From the NCBI GenBank assembly GCA_021825285.1, contig JAKAHW010000005.1, forward strand, positions 1 to 17,261: 17,261 nucleotides of DNA, given 5' to 3'. This document shows positions 1 to 7,395 of this stretch, piece after piece. Source of the DNA: a bacterium (lineage in GTDB: Bacteria > Patescibacteria > Microgenomatia > Levybacterales > GWA1-39-11). The notes beneath the pieces were generated by a model, which saw only the letters and a program-made list of their open reading frames with translations, searched no databases and was not told the DNA's origin. A program made the position numbers and the translations under genes. Within the stretch, counting starts at the first letter, position 1, and each line of letters begins with the position of its first letter.

Positions 1-2
1 GA

Positions 3-221
3 AAAGATCCATTTGCAAGAATGAGGTCGGCCGGTATTTCTTTCTCAACTGCAGGGGAAAATATTGCCGGAGGAGCAAATGCAGATATTATTGTTACGAA
101 TTGGATGAATTCTCCCGGGCATCGGGCAAATATTCTGAATCCTTCCTTTCATACACTTGGGGTTGGCGTTTCAACAAATAGTAGGTACGGACTGCTCGCC
201 ACCCAAAACTTCACAAATTAG
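3..221 (+). CDS. CAP/SCP-domain (PR-1 like) protein, 3' end only
   Basis: Reading in from the window edge, the frame gives about 72 residues ending at TAG 219-221. It carries the end of a CAP (cysteine-rich secretory/antigen 5/PR-1) domain: the AGENIAGG motif, followed by W..SPGHRANIL and a GVGV strand, in the usual CAP order. The His and Glu of these motifs belong to the family's conserved cavity. Bacterial CAP proteins are usually secreted or surface-anchored, but their molecular role is mostly unknown, and the signal peptide would lie upstream of the window. No domain follows CAP, so it is the C-terminal domain. The family call is firm; function is inferred only from the family. Confidence 0.88.
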   Translation, partial: KDPFARMRSAGISFSTAGENIAGGANADIIVTNWMNSPGHRANILNPSFHTLGVGVSTNSRYGLLATQNFTN

Positions 222-231
222 CCAAATACAA

Positions 232-269
232 GAGCAAAAAACAATTTTATCTTAAAATTTTAATTGCTC
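232..269 (+). terminator. possible hairpin terminator after the CAP gene
   Basis: GAGCAA (232-237) pairs with TTGCTC (264-269), and inside it AATTTTA (243-249) pairs with TAAAATT (253-259). A T-rich stretch follows. The stem is AT-rich, so this is a plausible but weak rho-independent terminator. Confidence 0.4.
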
Positions 270-328
270 ATACAAATTTTTATAGTTTTTCTTACAGAGT
301 TCTTTTATTTCCTCCCCAATAATGATTA

Positions 329-334
329 TATAAT
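329..334 (+). promoter_or_regulatory. -10 box for the histidine kinase operon
   Basis: A perfect TATAAT ends 14 bases before the ATG at 349, so the predicted transcript start leaves a 5' UTR of under 10 bases with no SD. No convincing -35 box was seen. Confidence 0.5.
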
Positions 335-348
335 TAAAATTTGGCTGA

Positions 349-2598
349 ATGGATAAGTTACTTGAAAATTTAAATGAAAGGTGGAACAACCTCGAGGCTA
401 ACCTTCCAAGAAAGTTGGTATTTAGGTATGGTTTTGCCCTTTTGGTGAGTTTTGCAGCTTTACTCATCAAACCTCTTTTCCCTGATATGGGACGCGCTCC
501 TTTTCTTATCCCTTTTGCAGCTGTCGCTTTGTCCGCGGTTATCGGAGGACTAGGTCCGGGTATCTTTTCAACCGTTTTTTTAGGTATCGCTATTGATTTT
601 TTAGTTGTAAACTCCGGCTTCGATTTTAAGTATTTTCACACATATCAATTAATTTTTATAAGCGAGGGGTTTTTACTTAGCCTTATCTTCAGAGCAATAG
701 AACGTGCAAAAGATTTATCCAACAGAAAAACACAAGAGTTGGCGGCTACATTATCAAACATCGGAGAGGGTGTGATAAGGTCTGATTTTCAGGGAAAAAT
801 AGTTTTTATGAATCATATCGCAGAAAAAATAACTGGATGGAAAAAAGAAGAAGCAATGGGTATGAAATTGGGCACAGTTTTAAGAATTTATAACAGACGT
901 GCTGAAAAAATCCTTTTAAAACTTAACGAAGAATTAAAAACAAGAAAATTAAGCATGAATCGCGAAGGCGTGATTTTATATTCTAAAACAAATGAAAAAA
1001 TACCAATTGACCTAAATATTTCCATGCTGGCAGAGAAGAATAGGCAAGTGCATGGCGTTGTAATAGTAATTCATGACAATACGGAACGCTTTAATAACCA
1101 ATTAGCTCTTGAGGAAAAAGAGAAGAAATTTCAAGCAATGGCAGACCATGCTCCCAACCTTTTTTGGATGTTAAACGAAAAAAGCGAACCGGTATATTTT
1201 AATAAATCATGGCTCAAGTTCACAGGAAAAACACTTGAACGACTACTTAAACAAAACCCAATAGAAGACGTTCATCCCCAGGATCGGGAAAGAGTAAATT
1301 ACGTTTACCAAACTTCATTTGAAAAAAGAAAAGAATTTGTGATTGAATTTAGGATGAAAAAGAAAAACGGAAAATACAGATGGGTGCTTACTTCAGGTGC
1401 GCCTTATTTTGAAGGAAAAGAATTTAAAGGGTATATGGGCGCGGCAATTGACATCACGGATAGGAAGGAAAATGAAGAAAAGAATGTAAAACTTATCGAG
1501 GAGATTCAGGAGGGAAGAAAAAAAATAAGAAATATTATCGGAAACGTACCAGGAATTGTTTGGGAAGCCGAAGCAAACCAAGATGAAGGGGTAAAAAGAA
1601 TTACGTTCATTAGTAAATATGCAGAAACCATGCTTGGCTACGCGACAGAATCTTGGGCAAAAGAGAACTTTTTATTTGATGTTATTCACACGGATGACAG
1701 ACAAAAAACAAAAGAAGATTTTATTTCGCTTATAAAGAAAAGGGAGAAAGGCACTTTTCAGTTCAGAATGATAACTAAAAATAAAGGAATTATTTGGGTG
1801 GAAACACAGGCTGCTGTAGTTTGCGACAAAGATCAAAAACCGATAGGGATAAGGGGTGTATCTACAGACACGACCCAACAAATGGAATTTGAAAAAAAGA
1901 AAGATGAATTTATCAGCATCGCAAGCCACGAGCTCAAAACTCCAGTCACAAGTGTCAAGCTTTTTATTCAGCATTTAGCCAAAAAAGCAAGAATTGAAAA
2001 AGAAGAAGATTACCTAAAATATCTTTTAAAAATTGATGGGCAGATAAACAACATGACCGACCTTATCAATGATTTACTTGATATTTCACGGATTGAGGCG
2101 GGAAAACTTCAGTTTTACCAGGAATATTTTAACCTTGACGATTTAATTTCTGAAACCGTAGAAGCCCTACAGTCCGATAAAAACCAAATTCAAGTTGAAG
2201 GAGAAACAGAACAAGAAGTATATGCGGATAAACAAAGGGTTGCTCAGGTTTTTATTAATCTTCTTACAAATGCAATTAAATACTCGCCCCCCTCCAAAAA
2301 AATCTATGTAAAAGCAAGTAAATTGGACGGGAAAGTAACCATTTCGGTACAAGATTTTGGCATAGGAATTTCAAAGAAAAATCAACAGAAAATATTTGAC
2401 AGGTTTTACAGGGAGGACGGAAATCGCGAAAGGACATATCCGGGCTTGGGAATTGGGCTTTATATCGCTTCAGAAATAGTAAAACGCCATAATGGAACAA
2501 TAGGCGTTGAAAGCGTTAAGGGAAAAGGCTCTACTTTTTTCTTTACTCTGCCTATAACAGACAGAAAACAAGCTCAAAAAGGAGAATTGTATGCGTAA
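349..2598 (+). CDS. membrane sensor histidine kinase with three PAS domains
   Basis: Sensor kinase of 749 residues. An N-terminal hydrophobic block (about 25-115) resembles the DUF4118/KdpD-type membrane region. Three PAS-type modules follow at roughly 125-250, 255-375 (with a PAC-like end at GAAIDITDRK) and 385-510. The HisKA H-box is ASHELKTP with phospho-acceptor His527. The ATPase domain has the N-box (Asn641 in NLLTNAIKYS), G1 box DFGIGIS from Asp669 and G2 box GLGIGL at 699-704, so all catalytic motifs are present. It should autophosphorylate and pass phosphate to a receiver, very likely the protein encoded next, whose start codon lies inside the end of this gene. The ligand of the PAS domains cannot be read from sequence. 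The start is the ATG just after a TATAAT box; there is no SD. Confidence 0.93.
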   Translation: MDKLLENLNERWNNLEANLPRKLVFRYGFALLVSFAALLIKPLFPDMGRAPFLIPFAAVALSAVIGGLGPGIFSTVFLGIAIDFLVVNSGFDFKYFHTYQLIFISEGFLLSLIFRAIERAKDLSNRKTQELAATLSNIGEGVIRSDFQGKIVFMNHIAEKITGWKKEEAMGMKLGTVLRIYNRRAEKILLKLNEELKTRKLSMNREGVILYSKTNEKIPIDLNISMLAEKNRQVHGVVIVIHDNTERFNNQLALEEKEKKFQAMADHAPNLFWMLNEKSEPVYFNKSWLKFTGKTLERLLKQNPIEDVHPQDRERVNYVYQTSFEKRKEFVIEFRMKKKNGKYRWVLTSGAPYFEGKEFKGYMGAAIDITDRKENEEKNVKLIEEIQEGRKKIRNIIGNVPGIVWEAEANQDEGVKRITFISKYAETMLGYATESWAKENFLFDVIHTDDRQKTKEDFISLIKKREKGTFQFRMITKNKGIIWVETQAAVVCDKDQKPIGIRGVSTDTTQQMEFEKKKDEFISIASHELKTPVTSVKLFIQHLAKKARIEKEEDYLKYLLKIDGQINNMTDLINDLLDISRIEAGKLQFYQEYFNLDDLISETVEALQSDKNQIQVEGETEQEVYADKQRVAQVFINLLTNAIKYSPPSKKIYVKASKLDGKVTISVQDFGIGISKKNQQKIFDRFYREDGNRERTYPGLGIGLYIASEIVKRHNGTIGVESVKGKGSTFFFTLPITDRKQAQKGELYA

Positions 2599-2947
2599 AA
2601 TTTTAGTAATAGACGACGATCCGGGAATCTCAGAAGCGCTAGAACTCATTTTAATTGAAGAGGGTTATGAAGTTCAAACCGTTGATAACGGAGAATACAT
2701 ATATGAAATGAGTGATGGAAATTTGCCGGATTTAATTCTTCTTGATCTTCTTCTTTCAGGAATCGACGGACGGGAAGTTGTAAAGAAACTTAAATCCGAA
2801 GACCTAACAAAAAATATTCCCGTTATTATGATGTCGGCACACCCAAAAGCTGACAAAAGCGTAAAAGATGCGGGTGCGGACGACTTCATTCCAAAACCAT
2901 TTGATTTAAATGAATTGGTAAAAAGAATTAAAAAACACCTCAACTAA
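2591..2947 (+). CDS. single-domain response regulator (CheY-like receiver)
   Basis: A stand-alone receiver domain of 118 residues. It has the acidic pocket Asp8-Asp9-Asp10, phospho-acceptor Asp52 in LILLDLL, the switch residue Ser82 in VIMMSAH, and Lys102 in the conserved PKPF motif. There is no DNA-binding or enzymatic output domain, so it probably acts through protein contacts or a phosphorelay. Its ATG lies 8 bases before the end of the kinase gene and is preceded by AAGGAG, so translation is probably coupled to the kinase and the two form a cognate pair. It is one of the few genes outside the GC-rich island with a clear SD, as expected for an internal operon gene. Confidence 0.92.
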   Translation: MRKILVIDDDPGISEALELILIEEGYEVQTVDNGEYIYEMSDGNLPDLILLDLLLSGIDGREVVKKLKSEDLTKNIPVIMMSAHPKADKSVKDAGADDFIPKPFDLNELVKRIKKHLN

Positions 2948-3034
2948 AATAAGCAAAGCTTTTCTCCGAATAAGCAAAGCTTTTCTCCGAATAAGCAAAG
3001 CTTTTCTCCGAATAAGCAGAGCTTTTCTCCGAAT
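2948..3034. repeat. 21-bp tandem repeat, about 4 copies
   Basis: Four head-to-tail copies of a 21-base unit (2948-2968, 2969-2989, 2990-3010, 3011-3031) plus three bases of a fifth. The fourth copy differs by one base (GCAGAGC for GCAAAGC). Copies 1-3 each contain the palindrome AAAGCTTT followed by TCTCCG. The array starts at the stop codon of the response regulator gene. It may act as a weak serial terminator or be a slippage-prone minisatellite. Confidence 0.9.
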
Positions 3035-3072
3035 CAAAAGTCGAAATTAAAAAGTCAAAAAAGATATTTTGG

Positions 3073-3078
3073 TATACT
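3073..3078 (+). promoter_or_regulatory. -10 box for rnhB
   Basis: TATACT ends 7 bases before the ATG at 3086. It implies a leaderless transcript and supports the ATG over the adjacent TTG at 3083. Confidence 0.5.
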
Positions 3079-3085
3079 TGTTTTG

Positions 3086-3766
3086 ATGAAAACTTTTCCG
3101 AGTTTAAGAAATGAGATTTCTCTTTGGGAAAAAGGATTTACGGTAATAGGAATTGATGAAGTCGGACGCGGCGCATTTGCAGGTCCCCTTGTTGTCGGGG
3201 CAGTTGCTTTTAAACCGAATCTTGATAAAACCTATATCCAATGGCTCGAAAAGCTTGGGATAAATGACTCCAAAAAATTGACAAAACTTCAAAGAGAAAC
3301 GTTGGCAAAAGTTATACGAAGTGAGTGTATTGCTTATGAATACGGTGTTATTAATGTGACCAAAATAAACAAAATCGGCATAGGTAAAGCGACCCATATG
3401 GCAATTAGGAAGGCCGTGAAAAACATGTGTGAAAAGAACAGTTTTGGGAAAAAATTCCTTTTAATTGATGCATTTTATATAAAACATATAAATGGAATTG
3501 GGCTTAAAAATCAAAAAGGGATTATTCGAGGCGACCAAATCTCTATCTCAATTGCCGCAGCAAGTATCATTGCAAAAGTAAAAAGAGACAAGATGATGAA
3601 AAAAGTTTCCTCCCTCTACCCTGTTTATAAATTAGACGTTAACAAAGGCTACGGAACCAGTGAACATAGACTTGCAATTCGAAATTTCGGAGCATCAGAT
3701 CTTCACCGCACTGCATTCGTCCAAACTTATCTTTCAAAGAAGAAAACAAAAGTTGCAGTAATTTAA
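3086..3766 (+). CDS. rnhB: ribonuclease HII
   Basis: RNase HII cuts the RNA strand of RNA-DNA hybrids and removes single ribonucleotides left in DNA. The 226-residue protein has the full family signature: IGIDEVGRGAFAGP with Asp24 and Glu25, a third acidic residue Asp128 in FLLIDAF, and Asp150 at the start of GDQISISIAAASIIAK, giving the DEDD metal site. The NDSKKLT and KGYGT motifs are also present. Length is normal. I use ATG 3086 because of the -10 box just upstream; TTG at 3083 would add one residue. The last codons form part of a terminator hairpin whose loop holds the stop codon, and that segment is duplicated just downstream. Confidence 0.95.
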   Translation: MKTFPSLRNEISLWEKGFTVIGIDEVGRGAFAGPLVVGAVAFKPNLDKTYIQWLEKLGINDSKKLTKLQRETLAKVIRSECIAYEYGVINVTKINKIGIGKATHMAIRKAVKNMCEKNSFGKKFLLIDAFYIKHINGIGLKNQKGIIRGDQISISIAAASIIAKVKRDKMMKKVSSLYPVYKLDVNKGYGTSEHRLAIRNFGASDLHRTAFVQTYLSKKKTKVAVI

Positions 3767-3839
3767 GCAACTTTGATTTTATTCTAACTTATCTTTCAAA
3801 GAAGAAAACAAAAGTTGCAGTAATTTAAGCAACTTTGAT
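3724..3839. repeat. 54-bp perfect direct duplication of the rnhB 3' end and its terminator
   Basis: Bases 3724-3777 recur without a mismatch at 3786-3839, at a 62-base offset with 8 bases between them. The first copy includes the last 14 codons, the stop and the hairpin of rnhB. The second is non-coding, repeats the hairpin (3811-3818 with 3829-3836), and runs straight into the promoter region of the PAP2 gene. Confidence 0.9.
3749..3782 (+). terminator. rnhB terminator, stop codon in the loop
   Basis: AAAGTTGC (3749-3756) pairs perfectly with GCAACTTT (3767-3774) across a 10-base loop that contains the TAA stop of rnhB, then GATTTTATT follows. This is a good intrinsic terminator overlapping the coding end. 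Confidence 0.7.
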
Positions 3840-3850
3840 AATATAAATAG

Positions 3851-4516
3851 ATGGTTTGGGAAGCTTTAAAAAAGAACCTTAAAAACAACTACAAGCAGAG
3901 ACTTCAGTTCGTCCTTTTTTTCCTGGTCTTGCTTACCCTTTTTTATATTTTTTCTTTTATGGTAAAAGGCGGAAGACTTGCTCGCTTTGATTTTGATATG
4001 ACTGTCCGCGTCCAAGACAAAATTGTTACCCGATGGGATCCTCTTTTATCAATCTTCAGTCTTATTGGGAGTTTTGAGGCAACCGTTGCCATCCTTATTT
4101 TTGTTGTCATACTTACAAGAAAACTTAGAGCGTTCATCCCATTATTTTTTTTCGGGTTGATGCATGTTGTTGAAATTGTCGGAAAAGCATTCCTTGACCA
4201 TCCCGGAACTCCATTTATGTTCCATAGATATAGCCTGGACCTTATTTTTCCAAGTTCGTATGTCCAGCCCGGCGGCTCTTATCCCTCCGGGCATGCGATG
4301 AGAAGCGCATTTCTGGCAACGATAATAATATTCCTAATTGTTAAAAGCAAAAGATTTTCTCAAATTACAAAAAGGGTCTTGATTGGCCTCTTGTTCTTGT
4401 TTCTTATCATAATGATGGTTTCCCGAATTAGCCTTGGCGAACACTGGACATCAGATGTAATTGGAGGCACTTTGCTTGGAACCGCGTTCTCCCTGCTTTC
4501 TTTGGCAGTTTTTTGA
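3851..4516 (+). CDS. PAP2-family membrane phosphatase (lipid phosphatase)
   Basis: Integral membrane phosphatase of 221 residues with about six hydrophobic segments. The second and third PAP2 catalytic motifs are clear: PSGH at 145-148 and SRISLGEHWTSD at 191-202 (R192, H198, D202). The first motif is weaker, probably the K.FLDHPGTP region near 115-123. PAP2 proteins of this type dephosphorylate lipid pyrophosphates or phosphates such as undecaprenyl pyrophosphate or phosphatidylglycerophosphate; the substrate here cannot be decided. Other carrier-lipid genes in the window (UppS homologue, uppP) make a carrier-lipid role attractive. The ATG is preceded by GATAAT/TATAAA within 10 bases and has no SD. 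Confidence 0.88.
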   Translation: MVWEALKKNLKNNYKQRLQFVLFFLVLLTLFYIFSFMVKGGRLARFDFDMTVRVQDKIVTRWDPLLSIFSLIGSFEATVAILIFVVILTRKLRAFIPLFFFGLMHVVEIVGKAFLDHPGTPFMFHRYSLDLIFPSSYVQPGGSYPSGHAMRSAFLATIIIFLIVKSKRFSQITKRVLIGLLFLFLIIMMVSRISLGEHWTSDVIGGTLLGTAFSLLSLAVF

Positions 4517-4517
4517 A

Positions 4518-4546
4518 TTGATTTAAGAAAAAAGCAGTATTATAAT
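4518..4546 (+). promoter_or_regulatory. promoter of the 468-residue unknown protein
   Basis: TTGATT (4518-4523), a 17-base spacer and a perfect TATAAT (4541-4546), with the ATG 8 bases further on. It is the clearest complete -35/-10 promoter on the plus strand and predicts a 5' UTR of only 1-2 bases. Confidence 0.65.
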
Positions 4547-4554
4547 GCTTTTCA

Positions 4555-5961
4555 ATGGACGAAAGACTTAGAAGATTTCAGATTTGGAAAACAGAAGGTA
4601 TTCCTCAAGCTCCAGATCAAAGAAGCCCTCTCCCAGGCTCAATGCTTGAAAAAAGATCTCCCTCTCCCCTTTTCCCGCTCGATGATTTTGCCGCTAAAAG
4701 ATCTTTTGACCACTTCATGGGAAGAATAGTTAACAGCGATGGCAGGTATCCTGATTTTTATTTAAGTTATGTAGAGTTTCAAAGCATCGGACACCAAGAC
4801 ATTAAAACCAGAGTATTTTTAAGTGACCTTTCTTTCTTGAGGGGTGAGCTGCATAAGAGCCAAAACGAAAGTTGGGATGATAATTATTATTTTCTAGGAG
4901 TTTCATTTTTATATAATGTTTTGAAAGAGGAAACAAAGGCAATGGGAATAGACATTCCAAAAATCGGAGACGCTGCTCTTGCGGAATACTTTTACAGTCT
5001 TTTTGGAAAAACTGGAAGTGAGGAATCAGCAGCTTTTAAAGCAATTGTCGACAGAGACGATCCTGTTAATTTACCTATGGCAGCCCAAAAAGCAGTTATT
5101 GGAAATATTCGCTTACCGGGATTTACTCAGGCTTTAAAAAATTATCCTAATATTAGGAACCAAAAAGTAAACGAGTTTAAGCGAAGGGAGTTTAATTTTG
5201 GTCTTAAATATATGGATCCTTTAAAAGCAGGTTTCGGGAAAAATTGGGATGCTTTTGAGGAAGGAATAATTGATATGTATGGACTTATAGATGCTCGTCT
5301 TTCAGGTGATAATACTGACGAGAGTTACCAAGGAAAAATTCAACCGCTTGATCTTTCATTTTTAGGATCTCTTTCCGAGACCCAAGATTTAGAAGCAAAA
5401 AGAAGGGAGGCTGTTTTTGCCGGACAAGAAACTCTTTCCTCTTTCCTTGAAGACATGGCCTTGTTAAGACAACTTACAACTCAAGATACTTTTAAAATCA
5501 GCGCTTATGAAAGTGGGGCTTACTACGGATTAAAACATTTAAAACTGATGGCTGAAGGAAAGTTTCCTGTCCTGGAGCAGCAGGACGTTGAAGCTTATTT
5601 TGGTGATTTAATTGACGCTGGCAATAATCAATATCAAATAAGATTCTTGAAGGAGAAAATGGCTGCACAAACTGAAGATAAAGATAATCCTCAGGCTTTT
5701 ATCGTTTTGTTCCAAAGAGGAGTAAGAGATCTTAATTTTACGCAATTATTGCGCTCCTTTGTTGAAAGATCACAAACACAACTAAAGTCGGCTCCAAAGC
5801 ATGCGAAAGACGAATATTACGCAAAAAGCCAAGGAATTTTGGGTCCTGAGGGATTGGAAAGTTTTCTTATGGGGCTTGTTGACGTGGCAGAGATTTATAA
5901 AAGGTGGCAGCAAAATCAAAGGATAAAGCAATTCCGTCAAGCTCTACCTATTGAGAATTAA
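4555..5961 (+). CDS. unknown soluble protein, 468 residues
   Basis: I do not recognise this protein. It has no signal peptide or membrane segment. The N-terminal 50 residues are rich in Pro, Arg and Ser (APDQRSPLPGS, KRSPSPLFP) and look disordered. The rest is mixed, charged and largely helical, with no recognisable metal-binding or P-loop motif. It has its own promoter and appears leaderless. Its stop codon overlaps the stop of the convergent UppS-like gene by three bases (5958-5961), so the two transcripts must overlap at their 3' ends. It is an intact, well-formed reading frame and is very likely a real, lineage-specific protein. Confidence 0.8.
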   Translation: MDERLRRFQIWKTEGIPQAPDQRSPLPGSMLEKRSPSPLFPLDDFAAKRSFDHFMGRIVNSDGRYPDFYLSYVEFQSIGHQDIKTRVFLSDLSFLRGELHKSQNESWDDNYYFLGVSFLYNVLKEETKAMGIDIPKIGDAALAEYFYSLFGKTGSEESAAFKAIVDRDDPVNLPMAAQKAVIGNIRLPGFTQALKNYPNIRNQKVNEFKRREFNFGLKYMDPLKAGFGKNWDAFEEGIIDMYGLIDARLSGDNTDESYQGKIQPLDLSFLGSLSETQDLEAKRREAVFAGQETLSSFLEDMALLRQLTTQDTFKISAYESGAYYGLKHLKLMAEGKFPVLEQQDVEAYFGDLIDAGNNQYQIRFLKEKMAAQTEDKDNPQAFIVLFQRGVRDLNFTQLLRSFVERSQTQLKSAPKHAKDEYYAKSQGILGPEGLESFLMGLVDVAEIYKRWQQNQRIKQFRQALPIEN

Positions 5962-6812
5962 GCTCCTTTCCTCTTCACTCTTTTAGTATATTCAAGCATT
6001 GCATCGGGCCACTGCCATTCTTTTACGTCAGGGAGAAATTCGTTAATTACGACTAATTCTGCATCCTTGACAAGAAGCCCAAGCCCTGAAGTCCTATGTT
6101 CACCTGAAGTTCTGATTAGAAGATCAACAGGAGGAGCATCGGTGTATTTAGCGTAAAAGTGTCCGGCTTCATCATCGTCAATTTCTCCGTCAAAACCCGC
6201 TTCCGCCAATTCCTTTCTTGCGCCGTTGATCGCTTGAGCCAAATCTCTTTGCCAGTTATAATCCAAAGCAAGCCACAGATTCATTCCTTTATTTCCCTCT
6301 GTTCCTTTTTCTGCTTCTTCAATTTGTTCTCTCAATGAAGCAGGCATTCTGTCTTTTCGTCCTAAATGCCTCACTCTCCATCCTTTTTCATCGGCCTCTT
6401 CTTTAAATTTTGGAACGTAATCCCCCGCAAGCGCAAAAACACTTGCTCTTTCTTCCGCAGATCTTCCTATTTCATTATCCTCAGACCAAATCCAAATTCC
6501 GACGTTGGGAATTCCAAGCTGTTCAAAAGTATGCAAGCCGTCCCAGACAACTTTTGCTCCCAAAGCATGACCTTCAAGCTTGCTCAATCCTCTTGCAACC
6601 GCTCCGCGCCTATTTCCATCAGGGATTACGAAAACGAAGTTTGGAAGTTTTCCCGGTTCTGCCTCTTTTATTGCCGTTAGTTCCTCCATTTTCAAAGTAA
6701 GTAACTCCTCATCTGTTGGCGGAGTTGGCTCGAAAGGGGCACGAAAAGGCATTGCTGCATGAGCAAAAGACTCTGGAACTCCCTTTGGGACTAGTTTTTC
6801 ATGAACTGACAT
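5958..6812 (-). CDS. uppS: polyprenyl diphosphate synthase (UppS/cis-prenyltransferase family), divergent
   Basis: Cis-prenyltransferases condense isopentenyl diphosphate onto farnesyl diphosphate to make the undecaprenyl carrier precursor. Family motifs appear in order: IPDGNRRGAVARG with the catalytic Asp65, G-H at 81-82, IWIWSEDN (cf. the usual FSTEN block), MNLWLALDYNWQRD, and VDLLIRTSGEHR (R234, R240), then INEFLPDVKEWQWPD. Oddities: the first motif reads DGNRRGA rather than DGNxRWA, and about 60 residues precede it, longer than usual. I start at the ATG at 6812 (284 residues) because TATTAT ends 6 bases upstream; an upstream TTG at 6839 would give 293. The substrate chain length and activity of so divergent a member are uncertain. 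Confidence 0.83.
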   Translation of the reverse strand: MSVHEKLVPKGVPESFAHAAMPFRAPFEPTPPTDEELLTLKMEELTAIKEAEPGKLPNFVFVIPDGNRRGAVARGLSKLEGHALGAKVVWDGLHTFEQLGIPNVGIWIWSEDNEIGRSAEERASVFALAGDYVPKFKEEADEKGWRVRHLGRKDRMPASLREQIEEAEKGTEGNKGMNLWLALDYNWQRDLAQAINGARKELAEAGFDGEIDDDEAGHFYAKYTDAPPVDLLIRTSGEHRTSGLGLLVKDAELVVINEFLPDVKEWQWPDAMLEYTKRVKRKGA

Positions 6813-6818
6813 CTGATA

Positions 6819-6824
6819 ATAATA
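6819..6824 (-). promoter_or_regulatory. -10 box for the UppS-like gene
   Basis: On the minus strand TATTAT lies exactly 6 bases before ATG 6812, the same spacing seen at several other genes here. This predicts a leaderless mRNA and favours that start over the TTG at 6839. Confidence 0.45.
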
Positions 6825-6873
6825 CTCAAACTGAAGCAAAAAATCAACGATAAAGCATTTCGCTTCTTGGTGC

Positions 6874-6902
6874 TTGGCAATTCCGGGAGTTTTTGGTAAA
6901 AT
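6874..6902 (+). promoter_or_regulatory. promoter of rpmG
   Basis: TTGGCA (6874-6879), a 17-base spacer and TAAAAT (6897-6902). The predicted start near 6909 gives a leader of about 100 bases, unlike the near-leaderless neighbours. Confidence 0.6.
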
Positions 6903-6920
6903 ACTAAGTTGTTGTAACTT

Positions 6921-6986
6921 ATACCTGTAACTCTTAGTGTCGTTCTTCGCGATGCTCAGAACTCGCTAGAGACTCCAGGTATTTTT
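6921..6986 (+). promoter_or_regulatory. structured 5' leader of rpmG
   Basis: Three nested stems: ATACCTG (6921-6927) with CAGGTAT (6976-6982); CTCTTAG (6931-6937) with CTAGAG (6966-6971, one bulge); GTTCT (6942-6946) with AGAAC (6958-6962). A T run (6982-6986) follows, then the SD of rpmG. Hairpin plus T run suggests an attenuator or an autoregulatory ribosomal-protein leader; which of these is not known. Confidence 0.55.
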
Positions 6987-7009
6987 GCTTCAAAGGAAGG
7001 GACGCAAAA

Positions 7010-7186
7010 ATGGCCAAGAAATCTGGAACAGTATTAAAATTAGGACTCGTTTGTACGGTTTGCAAAAGCCGTAATTATATTACGTCAAGAAACAAACTCA
7101 ACACTCCTGAAAAACTGAGCCTAAGTAAGTTCTGCCGCAAATGCCGCAAAGTCCAACCCCACAAAGAAACCGAGAAATTAAAATAA
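7010..7186 (+). CDS. rpmG: 50S ribosomal protein L33 (bL33)
   Basis: This 58-residue basic protein matches bL33 across its length: it begins MAKKSGTVLKLGLVCTVC, contains SRNYITSRNK, and ends with the FCRKCRKVQPHKET segment. It has two CxxC pairs (C15/C18 and C42/C45), so it is the zinc-binding form. It binds the large subunit near the E site. A strong SD (AAAGGAAGGG, 6992-7001) lies 8 bases before the ATG, and the gene has its own promoter and a long structured leader. It stands alone rather than in a ribosomal protein operon. Confidence 0.96.
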   Translation: MAKKSGTVLKLGLVCTVCKSRNYITSRNKLNTPEKLSLSKFCRKCRKVQPHKETEKLK

Positions 7187-7258
7187 ATTTTGTTTAAACA
7201 ATTTTCATTTAGTAAGTCTAGTTTTTTTAGTGGCTTCTTGGTAAAATTTAATCCTATT

Positions 7259-7330
7259 GCCGGCGTGGCTCAGTGGTAGAGCGAGTACTTGGTAAGTACT
7301 AGGTCATGGGTCCGATTCCCATCGCTGGCT
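7259..7330 (+). tRNA. tRNA-Thr (anticodon GGT)
   Basis: A 72-base cloverleaf. Acceptor GCCGGCG pairs with CGCTGGC (one G-T), D stem GCTC/GAGC, anticodon stem AGTAC/GTACT with loop TTGGTAA, T stem ATGGG/CCCAT. The discriminator is T and CCA is not encoded. The T loop reads TCCGATT, so position 55 is C instead of the near-universal T. TAAAAT at 7242-7247 is a likely -10 box. Confidence 0.93.
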
Positions 7331-7395
7331 CACGACAGCGTGGGATAAAGAAGGAAGAGCGAAGCGACCCTATCTTATTCCCATCGCTGGCTCAC
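7315..7395. repeat. 19-bp duplication of the tRNA-Thr 3' end
   Basis: Bases 7315-7333 (T-arm end, acceptor 3' strand and flank of tRNA-Thr) recur exactly at 7377-7395, a 62-base offset. The second copy contains the stop codon of the convergent kinase gene. Confidence 0.9.

Noticed and set aside
2948..3034. CRISPR-like array
   Set aside because: The 21-base units are contiguous with no spacers, and no cas genes are near; it is a simple tandem repeat.
7315..7395. tRNA-Thr tail duplication as attL/attR of an integrated element
   Set aside because: Only 43 bases separate the copies and no integrase or cargo is present; slippage or terminator formation explains it better.
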